This document shows positions 1 through 6,313 of a DNA stretch of 6,313 nucleotides, piece by piece. Numbering within the stretch: position 1 is the first letter of the stretch; each line of letters begins with the position of its first letter. Source of the DNA: a bacterium (lineage in GTDB: Bacteria; Zixibacteria; MSB-5A5; GN15; FEB-12); NCBI GenBank assembly GCA_030629485.1, contig DAOVOW010000122.1, positions 1 to 6,313 of the forward strand. Direction: 5' to 3'. The notes under the pieces were generated by a model, which saw nothing but the letters and a program-made list of their open reading frames with translations, was not told the DNA's origin and searched no databases. A program made the position numbers and the translations under genes.

Positions 1-1
1 A

Positions 2-598
2 AGCGATATCGATCTGGCTAAGGCGCAGTTGGAGGCGATCCATAAACAGCTTACCAAGCTGCAACGCAAACAAGATGACCTCCGGCGGGTGACGAGCATC
101 TTGTACCAGTGCCGCGAAGAACTGACCTCCGCGGTTTCGATCGCCCTTACATTGCTGGAGTATGATGTCCGGGTACTCGACGCCTGTGAAAACGGCGTAG
201 TGTTGGAAGCAGTGGGAAAAGGGACCAGTGGGGCCCGTGTGATTTTCATGGCGGCGGCCTGCGATGAGGGACCACTGCCGTCATCGAACCTGGTCCAACT
301 CATAGATATCGTCGACAGGCAACAATCCAATGTCCGTGTCAAGGGCGTCCTGATCGGCAACGCTGATCGTAGCGAGCCGCCCGAGGAGCGTACCGTCTGG
401 TTTGACCAGGATTGCCTCGAGTTGGCCCGGCAGTCCGATCTCTGTCTGCTGCCGACATTCGAACTCTTCACCATCGTCAGCCATCTTTTGAGACGGTCCG
501 ACTCTCCAAACCTCGAGAGCATTAAGACCTCGATCCGCCGCGACATCATCGCCTGTGATTCTCATTTCAAGCTAAATCGCAAGAAATACGGTCTGTAA
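2..598 (+). CDS. Coiled-coil protein with degenerate restriction-endonuclease-like C-terminal domain (5' partial)
   Basis: The frame is open to the left edge, so the true start lies outside the window; the TTG at 29 is an internal leucine codon. The visible part is 198 residues, ending at TAA 596-598. Residues 1-34 form a charged helix with Leu/Ile at heptad spacing (I13, L20, L27, L34), a likely coiled coil. Residues 35-190 resemble the PD-(D/E)XK-fold domains found at the ends of many bacterial proteins. Hallmarks are the helix CREELTSAVSIALTLLEYDV, the strand pair GVVLEAVG, KGVLIGN (114-120), PPEER (126-130) and LELARQSDLCLLPTFELF. In family members I remember, a strand E-V-K precedes the G-P-I turn; here the equivalent is A84-A85-A86 before DEGPLP, and the earlier acidic residue appears to be V66. 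I infer a folded but probably inactive nuclease domain, perhaps used for binding. The missing N-terminus could carry the defining domain, such as an ATPase, kinase or response-regulator module. The family call is from memory of consensus and is moderate. Confidence 0.75.
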   Translation, partial: SDIDLAKAQLEAIHKQLTKLQRKQDDLRRVTSILYQCREELTSAVSIALTLLEYDVRVLDACENGVVLEAVGKGTSGARVIFMAAACDEGPLPSSNLVQLIDIVDRQQSNVRVKGVLIGNADRSEPPEERTVWFDQDCLELARQSDLCLLPTFELFTIVSHLLRRSDSPNLESIKTSIRRDIIACDSHFKLNRKKYGL

Positions 599-726
599 TC
601 ACCCTGTCGCCAGGACCGGACGACCGGGGGCACGGCGGCCACCTGCAGGCGGTTGTGTTCGCGGCATCCCGCCATTCTGAAAAAACAAACCAACAGCAAT
701 CCAATTAGCCTGTGTCCGGAGGACGT

Positions 727-744
727 GGTCACGCGCCGGTGACC
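727..744. promoter_or_regulatory. Perfect palindrome GGTCAC-N6-GTGACC, possible operator
   Basis: The six-base arms at 727-732 and 739-744 are exact reverse complements around a GC-rich six-base spacer. The element ends eight bases before the candidate -35 box at 753. Such a dyad could be a binding site for a dimeric regulator of the protease operon. It could also be the stem of a weak hairpin after the upstream gene, but no run of T follows (TTATTGCC), so it is a poor intrinsic terminator. Only one copy is visible in the window. Confidence 0.35.
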
Positions 745-752
745 TTATTGCC

Positions 753-780
753 TTGACAACTATTTGGTTGATGGTATCTT
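753..780 (+). promoter_or_regulatory. Candidate sigma70-type promoter for the protease-propeller operon
   Basis: A perfect TTGACA lies at 753-758. It is followed by a 16-base spacer and TATCTT at 775-780, with TGG immediately before it, which gives an extended -10 (TGnTATCTT). Transcription would start near 787-788, about 100 bases before the protease start codon at 889. It is the only good promoter match I see between the two flanking genes. Some FCB-group bacteria use different -10 consensus sequences, so the match to the E. coli-type consensus is suggestive only. Confidence 0.5.
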
Positions 781-787
781 GGAAGAG

Positions 788-830
788 ATGAGACTTCGGC
801 TAAACAGGACAGCCAACCGGTTCGTCTCAT
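788..830 (+). promoter_or_regulatory. Stem-loop at the predicted 5' end of the protease mRNA
   Basis: ATGAGAC (788-794) is the exact reverse complement of GTCTCAT (824-830). A second nested pair, GGCT (798-801) with AGCC (811-814), lies inside it and leaves a nine-base loop, AAACAGGAC. The outer stem begins right at the start point predicted from the -10 box at 775-780. A hairpin at the very 5' end could stabilise the transcript or affect loading of ribosomes. It does not match any riboswitch that I recognise. Confidence 0.35.
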
Positions 831-892
831 ACGTGGAAACCCCAGTGGTCGGCCCCTCACGGCGTACTATTTATAGGATATGTATAGTATGA
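788..892 (+). CDS. Possible 34-residue leader peptide overlapping the protease start
   Basis: An ATG at 788 opens a 34-codon frame that ends at TGA 890-892, so its stop overlaps the ATG at 889 as ATGA. The peptide begins MRLRLNRTANRF, is rich in Arg and has no recognisable domain. GGAAGAG at 781-787 touches the ATG and is too close for a good ribosome binding site. With the promoter proposed at 753-780 the message would be nearly leaderless. A frame of this length can easily arise by chance at this base composition. The exact stop/start overlap, like that at 4584-4587, is the only reason to record it. Low confidence. Confidence 0.15.
   Translation: MRLRLNRTANRFVSYVETPVVGPSRRTIYRICIV
875..878 (+). 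promoter_or_regulatory. Shine-Dalgarno-like AGGA that favours the start at 889
   Basis: AGGA at 875-878 is ten bases before ATG 889 but only one base before the in-frame ATG at 880. The upper start would therefore lack a usable ribosome binding site. TAG at 874-876 closes the frame further upstream, so only these two ATGs compete. Starting at 889 also gives a cleaner signal peptide that begins MTTKPVRAF. Confidence 0.4.
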
Positions 893-3800
893 CGACAAAA
901 CCTGTTCGAGCGTTTGCTGCTGTGTTGGTCATGGTGTTACTTATGGTAGCATCAGGCGAAGCCGTGTACCGCGACAACGGACCGACCGGTCCGGTACCGG
1001 GCAAGTTCATCGTGAAGCTTAAGTCACAGGTCCGTATGGAGGCATTGGACCAGTCCCTTGGCCGTGGAAATCGCCTCGATAAGTTCTCGAGCTTGCAACT
1101 GAGAGGAGACCTCAATGGTTCAGAAGGTTTCTCTCGCGTCTACATTCTCACCACTGAATCCAAATCCCTGGCTGCGGCCGATGTGACGGCCCTACTTGGC
1201 GAGGACAACGTGGAGTATGTGGAGCCGGATTATTATATCCAGTTCTTTGCCATGCCGTCCGACTCGCTTTTCTTCAGCCAGTGGTACCTCTACAATGAAG
1301 GCCAGGCCTATTACGGTATTCTCCGTGTGGAGGGCTATTATAACGACGTCCTTGTTACCAAGATGGGTACCCCTGAGAAGGACATGAAACTCTGGCCGTT
1401 ATATTATTTTCCACCCGCGGAAACGACCAAAGTGGTGGTGGCGATCGTCGACACCGGGGTCGACCTGTTGCATCCGGAACTTCAAGGCCGCTTCTGGCGA
1501 AACGACGACGAGATCCCGAATAACGGTATCGATGATGACCATAACGGGTTTGTAGATGATACCTTGGGCTACGATGTGTCAGGCGATATCCAATCACTGT
1601 TCGACCCGATAGGGGATAACGACCCGACCGATGAAGTTGGTCACGGCACACATATCGCCGGGATCGTGGCGGCCAATGCGAACGCTCCGGGGGTCGCCGG
1701 AATTGTGCCGTTCGCTGAGATAATGCCGGTTAAGATTCGTCCTAACGCCACTACGGCTGTCGGCGTGGCGGGTATCATCTACGCCGTCAACGCCGGCGCC
1801 CAGGTGATCAATATCAGTTGGGGGACGCCGTTTTTGTCTGGTCTGTTGGAGGAAGCGATGGAGTTCGCGCGAATCAACGGCGTGTTCGTAGCCGTAGCGC
1901 CCGGTAACACCGCCAGCAACGACCGATTCTTCCCGGCCGCATACGACTCGACTTTCGCCGTCGCAGCCGGTAACTCCGACGGCAATATGACCGATTTCTC
2001 CACTTGGGGCGCTCACATTGACATCGTGGCGCCCGGTCTCGATATCCTTTCGCTGAGAGCCGACGGCACTGACATGTACGCTGAGGGCGGCGAACCCGAC
2101 GTGAGAATAATCGGAGACGACGGCCTGTACTACCTGGCCGACGGAACATCTATGGCAGCGCCGATGGTGGCCGGTGCGGCGGCGCTTTTGAGGGCATTCA
2201 GGCCGGACCTGGCGCTGGACGAACTGGAAGAGATACTCAGAATGGGCGCCGATGATCTGATAGATCCCCTCGGCAACGGGGACAGCCTTATCGGTCCCGA
2301 TACTGTTTGCGGTTACGGTTACATGAATGTGGCTGCGTCATACGACCTTTTGTGGCATGGAGGCATCCAATTCGTAGAACCTCAACGGCGGCAGCGGTAC
2401 ACCGATGACTTCGTGGTTCGTATTGCCCCGGTTGCCTCATACGAGGGAAGCTGGCAGTTGGACTACTCCATCGGTCCCGGGTCCGAGGATTGGCAATACC
2501 TGGCCTCAGGGACATCTCTGCCGGCTGATTCGGTGGCGTACCTATTCTACGATCAGTCGCTGGAAGGATACCTTAACTTCCAGTTAACGGATCAATACGG
2601 CAATAGGTCTTATACCAACTGCGTACACGTCCGGCATCAGAAACTCGAGTTGACGGCTCCAATCGACGGGTCGGAAGTGAAGTACCATATTCCGATCATG
2701 GGTAGTGCTTACGGTCCGGAGTATGATTCCATGTTTGTCGCTTATCGCAAACAACCGGGCCCCTTCGTGCGCCTGGACGGCTCCACCGGTGAGTACTTCG
2801 ATTCACTACTGTTCGACTGGTCGGTGTCCGGCGTGGACACAGGCATCTTTCGTGTTTATCTTTATGGTTACTTCAGTTCCGGTTTGGTCATCGATTCAGC
2901 TACCGTAAATGTGGTTTCGGCTTTTGCAAACGGTTGGCCTCGAAGCATGGCGGGTCGACCGGGTCTGACCGCCTCTTGCGCTGATCTCGATCGCAATGGT
3001 ACCCGCGAGATCATTATCCCGACCAGCTGTGGGGTCTATGTTTTCCATGCCACCGGGGTTCTGGTGGACGGCTTCCCGGTTCTCCCCGATGTCGACTTCC
3101 GGACGGTTCCGTCTATATACGATGTGGACCGTGATGGTCAGGACGAGATTATCTGTACCAGCCGGGACAGTCTGCACGTCTTCAACTACGACGGCACTTA
3201 CGCCGATGGATGGCCGGTGGCGATGTTCACCGGCCAGATCCCCTTCGGGTACGGCTTTCCTAATGTTACGGTAGCGCAATTGGGGTTGGGTGAAGATTCG
3301 GCGATTGTGCTTATCAACAAGATCGGGCAGATTCTCGCCTACGAATTCAACGGTGACCCGTACTTCTATTCTCTGGATGGGCTGTTTGCATCGTTTGATC
3401 CACGGATATCCGACTCCTACAGTCATGGCGGGCCGACCTCACCGTTTGTTACTTCCACCGATCTGGACGGCGACGGTTTGAACGAGGTGATTGCCTCCTA
3501 CAGTTCGCCCGAACCGATTACCGGTCTGGGCCTGTTCGACGCTCGCACCGGCCTGCCCGCCTATGGCATGGAAGCGCCCATAATAGAGAGCATACCGAGT
3601 GTGTACGGCACCGTTCTGGCCGACCTCACCGACGACGGTCTTCCTGAAATCATTACGTTAGGTCGCGACGACCTTGGGGTCATGACGATTTGGGTCAAGA
3701 CCAACGGTATAGATGATCTTTCGGGTTGGCCAGTGGCCATCCAGGCTGTCGATCAATGGATCGGCTCCTATCCGATTGCGGCCGATCTCGATCTGGATCG

Positions 3801-4587
3801 TATCCCTGAAATACTCTGCACTTTCTTCGAATACGACATCGCTTCATTGTATATCTTCCGTGCCGACGGCACGCCGTATGTCGATCGTGACGGGCGGGTG
3901 GACGGCGAAGCCTTCACGGAGCCGGTAACCTTCGGCACACCTACCGTGGCCAATCTCACGGGCGACGATTATCCGGAGATTATCATCCGTTCCGGCCACA
4001 TCCTGCCGGGCACCGGCACCGAGCAGGTCTATATCCTCGACTATCAGGCGCAGCCGCTGCCTGACTGGCCGGTGGCAACACCAACTCGGCCTACTCAGGT
4101 ATTCTCCTCCCGATACCCACCCCTGGTCGAGGATCTGGATAATGATGGCTTGGTGGAGTTGATTCTGGTGACTGACGGACTTGAGATCCTCGTGTGGAAC
4201 TTCGATGCTTCCTCTGAAAACGGCCACAATCGCGGTCGCTTCCTGGTGGACAATATCAACAGCGGCATCGTGCCTCCCTCGCTGCTGCCGACGGCCATTG
4301 AGGACGACCCAACCACCTTGCCCCGGACCACTCACCTGGCACAGAATTATCCTAATCCGTTCAATCCGATTACCACCATCGAGTTCAGCGTGCCGCGTCT
4401 TACTCACGTTGAATTGTCTATTTACAACATTCTCGGCCGGAAAGTGGCTGTTCTTGTCGATCGCGTCATGAAAATGGGGCGTCATCACATTCAATTCGAC
4501 GGCACCGATCTGGCCAGCGGAGTTTACTTGTACCGGATGAAGACATCCGACCAAACGACTACAAGAAAAATGGTGCTTATGAAATGA
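889..4587 (+). CDS. Secreted subtilisin-like serine protease (S8) with FG-GAP repeats and C-terminal sorting domain
   Basis: The product has 1232 residues from ATG 889; an alternative ATG at 880 would add three. Residues 1-25 are a signal peptide (K4/R7, hydrophobic A8-A21, likely cleavage after GEA25). Residues 37-116 resemble an I9-type inhibitor pro-region, from PGKFIVKL to VEYVEPDYY. The S8 catalytic domain spans about 180-470, with Asp188 in AIVDTGVD, His252 in GHGTHIAG, oxyanion Asn340 in APGN and Ser421 in DGTSMAAP, so it should be active. An Asp-rich loop, NGIDDDHNGFVDD (212-224), between Asp188 and His252 probably binds calcium. About 490-680 holds two beta-rich Ig/FN3-like modules. 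Residues 699-1092 carry eight FG-GAP-like repeats, probably a beta-propeller. Residues 1150-1232 are the sorting domain (QNYPNPFNP to the C-terminus). It is predicted to be exported by Sec, then moved across the outer membrane or surface-anchored by a type IX-like route, and to degrade extracellular proteins. The target is unknown. The stop overlaps the next gene. Confidence 0.93.
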   Translation: MTTKPVRAFAAVLVMVLLMVASGEAVYRDNGPTGPVPGKFIVKLKSQVRMEALDQSLGRGNRLDKFSSLQLRGDLNGSEGFSRVYILTTESKSLAAADVTALLGEDNVEYVEPDYYIQFFAMPSDSLFFSQWYLYNEGQAYYGILRVEGYYNDVLVTKMGTPEKDMKLWPLYYFPPAETTKVVVAIVDTGVDLLHPELQGRFWRNDDEIPNNGIDDDHNGFVDDTLGYDVSGDIQSLFDPIGDNDPTDEVGHGTHIAGIVAANANAPGVAGIVPFAEIMPVKIRPNATTAVGVAGIIYAVNAGAQVINISWGTPFLSGLLEEAMEFARINGVFVAVAPGNTASNDRFFPAAYDSTFAVAAGNSDGNMTDFSTWGAHIDIVAPGLDILSLRADGTDMYAEGGEPDVRIIGDDGLYYLADGTSMAAPMVAGAAALLRAFRPDLALDELEEILRMGADDLIDPLGNGDSLIGPDTVCGYGYMNVAASYDLLWHGGIQFVEPQRRQRYTDDFVVRIAPVASYEGSWQLDYSIGPGSEDWQYLASGTSLPADSVAYLFYDQSLEGYLNFQLTDQYGNRSYTNCVHVRHQKLELTAPIDGSEVKYHIPIMGSAYGPEYDSMFVAYRKQPGPFVRLDGSTGEYFDSLLFDWSVSGVDTGIFRVYLYGYFSSGLVIDSATVNVVSAFANGWPRSMAGRPGLTASCADLDRNGTREIIIPTSCGVYVFHATGVLVDGFPVLPDVDFRTVPSIYDVDRDGQDEIICTSRDSLHVFNYDGTYADGWPVAMFTGQIPFGYGFPNVTVAQLGLGEDSAIVLINKIGQILAYEFNGDPYFYSLDGLFASFDPRISDSYSHGGPTSPFVTSTDLDGDGLNEVIASYSSPEPITGLGLFDARTGLPAYGMEAPIIESIPSVYGTVLADLTDDGLPEIITLGRDDLGVMTIWVKTNGIDDLSGWPVAIQAVDQWIGSYPIAADLDLDRIPEILCTFFEYDIASLYIFRADGTPYVDRDGRVDGEAFTEPVTFGTPTVANLTGDDYPEIIIRSGHILPGTGTEQVYILDYQAQPLPDWPVATPTRPTQVFSSRYPPLVEDLDNDGLVELILVTDGLEILVWNFDASSENGHNRGRFLVDNINSGIVPPSLLPTAIEDDPTTLPRTTHLAQNYPNPFNPITTIEFSVPRLTHVELSIYNILGRKVAVLVDRVMKMGRHHIQFDGTDLASGVYLYRMKTSDQTTTRKMVLMK
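2983..4164 (+). repeat. Eight FG-GAP/VCBS-like protein repeats in the protease
   Basis: Numbered from ATG 889, the calcium-loop motifs are DLDRNGTREII (699), DVDRDGQDEII (745), a degenerate QLGLGEDSAIVLI (797), DLDGDGLNEVI (858), DLTDDGLPEII (912), DLDLDRIPEIL (966), NLTGDDYPEII (1022) and DLDNDGLVELI (1082). Spacing is 46-61 residues, one propeller blade each. Several blades also share a GWPV or similar motif (GWPR, GFPV, GWPV, GWPV, DWPV). Such repeats usually form calcium-stabilised beta-propellers that bind proteins or glycans. Unit 3 has lost the Asp ladder, and units 6 and 7 lack the usual DG. Confidence 0.85.
4336..4584 (+). other. C-terminal sorting / FlgD-Ig-like domain of the protease
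   Basis: The last 83 residues start LAQNYPNPFNPITTIEFSVP and continue through VELSIYNILGRKVAVLV, GRHHIQFDGTDLASGVYLYRM and a basic tail ending RKMVLMK. This is the conserved pattern of the type IX (Por) secretion C-terminal domain, family type TIGR04183, which overlaps the FlgD Ig-like fold. In Bacteroidota the domain directs transit through the outer membrane and is then removed. In other FCB-group phyla the same sequence is common, but the machinery is less studied. No secretion gene is present in this window. Confidence 0.85.
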
Positions 4588-6313
4588 AGTCGACCCGCTG
4601 GAGCCTGATTGTCGTCTGCGTTTTATTGATCGGATCGGTCCAGGCCGGAGGGATCGACCGGCTGCCCGATCAGACTATGCTGTGGAATCGCTTCCACGCG
4701 GTGACGGTCATCGATAGTTTCGCACTGGCCATGTCATCGGAGGGCATCGTCGTTTGCCGCTTTGATCGGATCGATTCGAGCTTCGTGCAGATCAACCAAC
4801 TCTTCCTTGATGACAAACCGGTCCGAATGAAACCTCATGGCGACCTGCTGATGGTTCACACGATGGGGGACAGTCTGCTCTTGATCGATATCGGACAGCT
4901 TCCGAGTATCGTTTATAAGGGTGGTGTCGATGTCGGCTTGCCCGTGTCGGATTTCGCTCTTCATGGAGACGATCTCTATGTATCGGCTTGGTTTGCCGGC
5001 ATTCTCAGATTCACGATTGATAACGACGATCAGATTCAGTTCTCTGACTCCAGCATGAAACCGGTTCTGGTGACGCAGGTGGAGGTCGCCAACGACACTC
5101 TCTATGGTTTGGATGAGTACAACGGCATTATCCGCTACGACATCTCCGGTGACGGTTTCGGACAATTCATAGACTACCTTTACATACCTGAGCGCGCTGC
5201 TTCGTTTTACAAGAACGGCAGTGAGTTCATAATCGCTGCTCTCAACGACGGCGTTTTGTTCGGCCGGTTCGGTCAAGCCGGTTCCGGTATCTACGGTTCC
5301 ATTGATGGCACCGTACCGATTTACAAGACCCTCTTGACCGACAGTCTGTTTGTTTTCATGGGTGATCGCTTTGTGGAATTGATCGACCGTAGCGATTACC
5401 AGCAGCGCACTATGATAGAGATTGGTGATGACCTGCCCGACGGTGATCTGTTCTACATCGACGGCAAACCTCTTCTGTTATTGCCGGGGCAATTCGGCGG
5501 GTTGGTGCTCTACCATCTGGATGAGTCGGCACAATCCTGGGTTGCCTTCTATCGCCCGGGACCGATCACGGGACTTGTTTTGCGTGACGGCAGGCTGTAC
5601 ACCGGGGGGGAAGCTAATCCGGTCGATGTCTACCGGCTGGACCAGTGGCGGACTTCGCCGCGGCTCGACTTCACCATTTACTCGGCCCTGCAGGACGTGG
5701 TGTCGATCGACCACAATGGCGACAGCCTGATCGTCCTGTACAACAGTCTGAACAAGATCGCATTCATCACTTCAAGCGCCGACCCCGATGAGTACTACCT
5801 GGAAAGTTCCATCTTTGTCGATCCCAACGATGCCTTCGGTATCGAGTTCGTAGCCGACTGGTCGACCGACCGATCGGCGGTTCTGGTGTACGCCGCGTCA
5901 TCTATCAGTGTTTACCCGATCAACGATTCCGACTTTGTTGAACACGGCGCTACCTGGCCGATTATCGGCGGGGTTCTGAGCGCAACTTTTGCCGATTCGC
6001 TGTTGTTCGTCTCGACCGGCAAGAATTCGATTCGGATCTACCGAATAGCTCCCGACTACTCCCTGCGGATGCTGTCCAGTATCGATCTGGCGATCCCGGC
6101 CTTCGAGTTGGAGTTTATGAACGACCGTCTGATTTATTTCACTCACGACGACATGACCTACGTCGATTGTTCCGATCCGCACCATCCGCGGGTAGAGGCA
6201 GTGGTGCCGATGGCTCTGCCGGTCACTGACGGCGTGGTGTACGAGGACCGTCTCTACACAGTGGGCGGGCGCGGGATAGCGGTTTATGATCTTGACTCCT
6301 CGCCGCCCATGGT
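4584..6313 (+). CDS. Exported beta-propeller repeat protein (3' partial)
   Basis: ATG 4584 overlaps the protease stop (ATGA), and the frame stays open for 576 codons to the window edge. Residues 1-21 form a signal peptide (MKSTRW, hydrophobic SLIVVCVLLIGSV, cleavage likely after VQA21). Cys12 lies inside the hydrophobic stretch without a lipobox, so this is not a lipoprotein. The rest is a run of short beta strands with a repeating pattern, polar-D-x-L-Y-V, six to ten residues, G-I-x-V-Y-D-L. The repeats begin near residues 44, 96, 130, 171, 213, 253, 288, 335, 380, 429, 471, 514 and 555. The last ones resemble LVIVD-type repeats (YVDCSDPHHPRV, GIAVYDL). No catalytic motif is visible. Initiation is probably coupled to the protease, since no good ribosome binding site precedes the ATG. 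A sorting domain may lie beyond the window. The likely role is binding or scaffolding outside the cytoplasm, possibly with the protease; the latter is inference from the operon. Confidence 0.85.
   Translation, partial: MKSTRWSLIVVCVLLIGSVQAGGIDRLPDQTMLWNRFHAVTVIDSFALAMSSEGIVVCRFDRIDSSFVQINQLFLDDKPVRMKPHGDLLMVHTMGDSLLLIDIGQLPSIVYKGGVDVGLPVSDFALHGDDLYVSAWFAGILRFTIDNDDQIQFSDSSMKPVLVTQVEVANDTLYGLDEYNGIIRYDISGDGFGQFIDYLYIPERAASFYKNGSEFIIAALNDGVLFGRFGQAGSGIYGSIDGTVPIYKTLLTDSLFVFMGDRFVELIDRSDYQQRTMIEIGDDLPDGDLFYIDGKPLLLLPGQFGGLVLYHLDESAQSWVAFYRPGPITGLVLRDGRLYTGGEANPVDVYRLDQWRTSPRLDFTIYSALQDVVSIDHNGDSLIVLYNSLNKIAFITSSADPDEYYLESSIFVDPNDAFGIEFVADWSTDRSAVLVYAASSISVYPINDSDFVEHGATWPIIGGVLSATFADSLLFVSTGKNSIRIYRIAPDYSLRMLSSIDLAIPAFELEFMNDRLIYFTHDDMTYVDCSDPHHPRVEAVVPMALPVTDGVVYEDRLYTVGGRGIAVYDLDSSPPM
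4713..6293 (+). repeat. About 13 propeller-blade-like repeats of ~42 residues
   Basis: Successive copies include DSLLLIDIG (96), DDLYVSAWFAGILRFTI (130), DTLYGLDEYNGIIRYDI (171), DSLFVFMGDRFVELI (253), GRLYTGGEANPVDVYRL (335-353), DSLLFVSTGKNSIRIYRI (471), DRLIYFTHDDMTYVDC (514) and DRLYTVGGRGIAVYDL (555). Except for the first gap of 52, intervals are 34-49 residues. DNA identity between copies is low, so these are ancient protein repeats and not recent duplications. Confidence 0.65.

Noticed and set aside
29..31. TTG as the start codon of the first gene
   Set aside because: The frame is open to base 2 and the upstream codons continue the same coiled-coil helix, so the TTG is more likely an internal leucine codon.
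642..649. CCTGCAGG palindrome
   Set aside because: An isolated eight-base palindrome with no extension or second copy; it is expected by chance and is too tight to form a hairpin.
599..690. Intrinsic terminator for the first gene
   Set aside because: The candidate stems (CCGG-ACGA-CCGG near 616-627, and GGCGG 648-652 with CCGCC 669-673) are only 4-5 bp and no T run follows; the run of A at 680-685 is on the wrong strand for them.
2896..3426. Open frame of 176 codons on the minus strand
   Set aside because: It mirrors the FG-GAP coding region, where repeated Asp and Gly codons leave few stops on the opposite strand.
3844..4554. Long open frame of 236 codons on the minus strand
   Set aside because: It is antisense to the FG-GAP and sorting-domain region of the protease, whose reading is strongly supported by motifs. 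The minus-strand product shows no domain pattern.
4584..4662. Lipoprotein signal in the propeller protein because of Cys12
   Set aside because: Cys12 sits in the middle of the hydrophobic core, is preceded by Val-Val and not by a small residue, and is followed by further hydrophobic residues and a good VQA cleavage site.
4734..5276. Open frame of 180 codons on the minus strand
   Set aside because: It lies opposite the signal-peptide-bearing propeller gene and has no ribosome binding site or recognisable motif; it is a by-product of codon bias.

Overview
The window reads as bacterial chromosome from a member of the FCB group or a related candidate phylum (for example Zixibacteria, Latescibacteria or Marinimicrobia). 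The main reason is the C-terminus of the large central protein: it starts with QNYPNPFNP, ends with SGVYLYRM and a Lys-rich tail, and is the sorting/FlgD-Ig-like domain that recurs on secreted proteins of these lineages. The moderately GC-rich composition and the FG-GAP (DxDxDGxxEI) repeats fit. The exact phylum cannot be fixed from the sequence alone.

Layout, all on the + strand. (1) Bases 2-598 are the 3' part of a gene whose start lies outside the window. It has an N-terminal coiled coil followed by what looks like a restriction-endonuclease-fold domain whose expected metal-binding E-x-K is replaced by alanines. (2) Bases 599-888 hold no clear gene. The first part has only weak small inverted repeats and no convincing terminator. 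The second part has a perfect GGTCAC-N6-GTGACC palindrome, a good -35/extended -10 promoter candidate, and a stem-loop at the predicted start of the transcript. A 34-codon reading frame also runs through the leader and overlaps the next start codon as ATGA. (3) Bases 889-4587 encode a 1232-residue secreted subtilisin-like serine protease. Its order is signal peptide, inhibitor-like pro-region, S8 catalytic domain with an intact Asp/His/Ser triad, two beta-sandwich-like modules, eight FG-GAP-like repeats and the C-terminal sorting domain. (4) From 4584 to the window end is the 5' part of a second exported protein, 576 residues so far. It consists almost entirely of a regular ~42-residue repeat typical of beta-propellers and is cut by the window edge.

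The protease and propeller genes overlap by four bases (ATGA), so they are very probably one operon with coupled translation, read from the promoter near 753-780. Both products carry signal peptides and are predicted to act outside the cytoplasm. The propeller protein could be a partner, scaffold or substrate-recognition companion of the protease, but the sequence does not show this directly. The upstream coiled-coil gene looks functionally unrelated and is separated by the promoter region.

I see no tRNA or rRNA gene, CRISPR array, insertion sequence or attachment site. The most distinctive observations are the degenerate nuclease-fold domain, the protease-propeller pair and the leader upstream of the protease.
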